NCBI GenBank assembly: GCA_030039695.1
Contig: JASHVB010000545.1
Span: forward strand, 1 to 15,399
Direction of reading: 5' to 3'
From: Acetobacteraceae bacterium
Lineage (GTDB): Bacteria > Pseudomonadota > Alphaproteobacteria > Acetobacterales > Acetobacteraceae
Length of the DNA: 15,399 nt
The notes beneath the pieces are model-generated. The model searched no databases. It saw only the letters and a program-made list of their open reading frames with translations, and had not been told where the DNA came from. Each line of letters begins with the position of its first letter. Position 1 is the first letter of the stretch. Below, one piece after another: positions 14,059 through 15,399 of the stretch. A program made the position numbers and the translations under genes.

Positions 14059-15399
14059 ATGAATGCGCCCGTCGCCACGCCACTCATTCCGCCGCGACCG
14101 CCGATCCCGCCGCACGAGCTGCCGCTGGTACCGTTCCTGCGTGCGATCCGTACCAATGCGCTGACGATGTGGACCCAACGAGCGTATGAGGAAGACATCC
14201 TGGTGCGGCACTTTCTCAACCGCACCAATGTGCTGGTGAATGCGCCGGACGCGATCCATCGTGTGTTGGTGGATAACCATGCGAACTATCGCCGCTCGCC
14301 CGCGTCGATCCGCATCTTGAAGCCGATCACCGGCGAGAACGGCCTATTGCTTAGCGAAGGCGACGCGTGGCGCCACCAGCGCCGCACCACCGCCCCGGCG
14401 CTTGCGCCGCGGGTGATGCCGATGCTGGCGCAGCATATCACGGCCACGACGAACGACGTGCTGCCGCTACTCGCGGCGAATGCGGTGCAGGGGTCGGTCA
14501 ACCTGCTGCAGGCGATGCAGTTCCTGACATTGGAGATCGCCGGCCGCAGCATGTTCTCATTGGAGATGCAGCACTACGGCGCCCGGCTCCGTGAGCTGCT
14601 CACCGAATATGGCATCCGCTTCTCGCAACCGAAGCTGTTCGACATGCTGCTGCCACCGGCTGTTCCGACCTTCCGCGGCCTGCTGCGTTGGCGTTTCCAG
14701 CAGCGCTGGATGCGGCTGATCGATGACATCATGCGAGACCGCCTGCACGAGCCGGAGTCGGAAACCGTGCGAGACCTGTTCGATCTGCTGCGTGCGGCAC
14801 GCGATCCGGAAACCGGCGAACGGTTCTCCCGTGTGCAGCTGCGCGATCAGCTTGCCACCTTGTTGCTCGCTGGCCACGAAACCACTGCCGTCACTTTGTT
14901 CTGGGCGCTGACGCTGCTGGCGCTTGATCCAACCGAACAACAACGGCTCGCCGAGGAATCGCGAGGTCTCGACGTCACGGTGGATGTACTGCCGCGCCTG
15001 GTGCGCACACGCGCGGTGGTGAACGAAACGCTTCGGCTGTATCCGCCGGCCTTCGCCATCGCGCGCGAGGCGATCGGCCCGGATCGGCTAGGCGATTTCG
15101 ATCTGTCGGCACGCACGGTGGTGATCATGGCGCCCTGGGTGTTGCACCGGCATCGCCGTTACTGGCGCGATCCCGACGCGTTCGATCCCGATCGCTTCAT
15201 GCCCAATGCGCCGCAACCGCCGCGCTTCGCCTACCTGCCGTTCGGGGCTGGTCCGCGCTTTTGTGTTGGTGCTCAGTTCGCGCTGACCGAGGCGGTTTTG
15301 GTACTGGCGTCGATACTGCAGCGTTTCCGGGTGGAATTGGTGGATGAAGCACCGCTGCCGGTGGCCATCGTCACCACGCAGCCGGGGCGCCAGGCGATG
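14059..15399 (+). CDS. Cytochrome P450 (3' end beyond the window)
   Basis: Heme-thiolate monooxygenase; 447 codons are open to the last base, with no stop. Visible family motifs: WRHQRR (C-helix, about residue 104), I-helix AGHETT (271-276), ExxR as ETLR (E323, R326), PDAFDPDRF and the heme loop FGAGPRFCVG (395-404) with axial C402. The C-terminal beta region has been reached, so only a few residues should be missing. There is no N-terminal membrane anchor; the start is Pro-rich (LIPPRPPIPP), so the enzyme is soluble and needs a separate electron donor. ATG 14059 has no clear Shine-Dalgarno, and the same frame is open further upstream but without another ATG or GTG. The AGHETT I-helix and overall layout resemble fatty-acid or CYP102/CYP4-like bacterial P450s. 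Substrate unknown. Confidence 0.93.
   Translation, partial: MNAPVATPLIPPRPPIPPHELPLVPFLRAIRTNALTMWTQRAYEEDILVRHFLNRTNVLVNAPDAIHRVLVDNHANYRRSPASIRILKPITGENGLLLSEGDAWRHQRRTTAPALAPRVMPMLAQHITATTNDVLPLLAANAVQGSVNLLQAMQFLTLEIAGRSMFSLEMQHYGARLRELLTEYGIRFSQPKLFDMLLPPAVPTFRGLLRWRFQQRWMRLIDDIMRDRLHEPESETVRDLFDLLRAARDPETGERFSRVQLRDQLATLLLAGHETTAVTLFWALTLLALDPTEQQRLAEESRGLDVTVDVLPRLVRTRAVVNETLRLYPPAFAIAREAIGPDRLGDFDLSARTVVIMAPWVLHRHRRYWRDPDAFDPDRFMPNAPQPPRFAYLPFGAGPRFCVGAQFALTEAVLVLASILQRFRVELVDEAPLPVAIVTTQPGRQAM

Overview
High-GC bacterial DNA of proteobacterial character, with no rRNA, tRNA, CRISPR array or insertion sequence visible. The gene families (assimilatory sulfite reductase, a GACSGG-type PHA synthase, phasin, FadD-type ligase, a DUF6489-like protein) fit a proteobacterium. 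DUF6489 hints at Alphaproteobacteria, but the genus cannot be placed from this window.

Left block (1-4722, + strand): a sulfate-assimilation operon. A stand-alone uroporphyrinogen-III methyltransferase (siroheme precursor synthesis) overlaps by ATGA the flavoprotein subunit of NADPH sulfite reductase (cysJ). A 133-bp leader with three consecutive hairpins, the first followed by six T, separates cysJ from the siroheme/4Fe-4S subunit (cysI). The 327 bp before the operon hold an AT-rich patch with repeated ATTGCG/CCAAT half-sites that may be an operator.

Middle block (4944-7261): an acyl-CoA dehydrogenase (- strand) and a divergent AraC-family regulator (+ strand) share a 113-bp promoter region containing a GACGTC-N3-GACGTC repeat. 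The dehydrogenase resembles glutaryl-CoA dehydrogenase but lacks the arginine that family uses to bind the glutaryl carboxylate.

Right-middle block (7279-12541, - strand): a polyhydroxyalkanoate (PHA) operon, read in the order phasin, long-chain acyl-CoA ligase (fadD), a 36-codon small frame, PHA synthase (phaC, class II-like active site) and intracellular mcl-PHA depolymerase (phaZ), followed by a DUF6489-like small protein with its own upstream region. Together these activate fatty acids, polymerise hydroxyacyl-CoA (derived from beta-oxidation or another route not seen here), coat the granule and remobilise the polymer. The small frame fits so tightly, through its Shine-Dalgarno and stop overlaps, that it looks translated; it is the most interesting unexplained item in the window.

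Right end (12542-15399): about 970 bp without a convincing gene, then a small cupin protein (- strand) and a divergent cytochrome P450 (+ strand) that runs off the window after its heme-binding motif.
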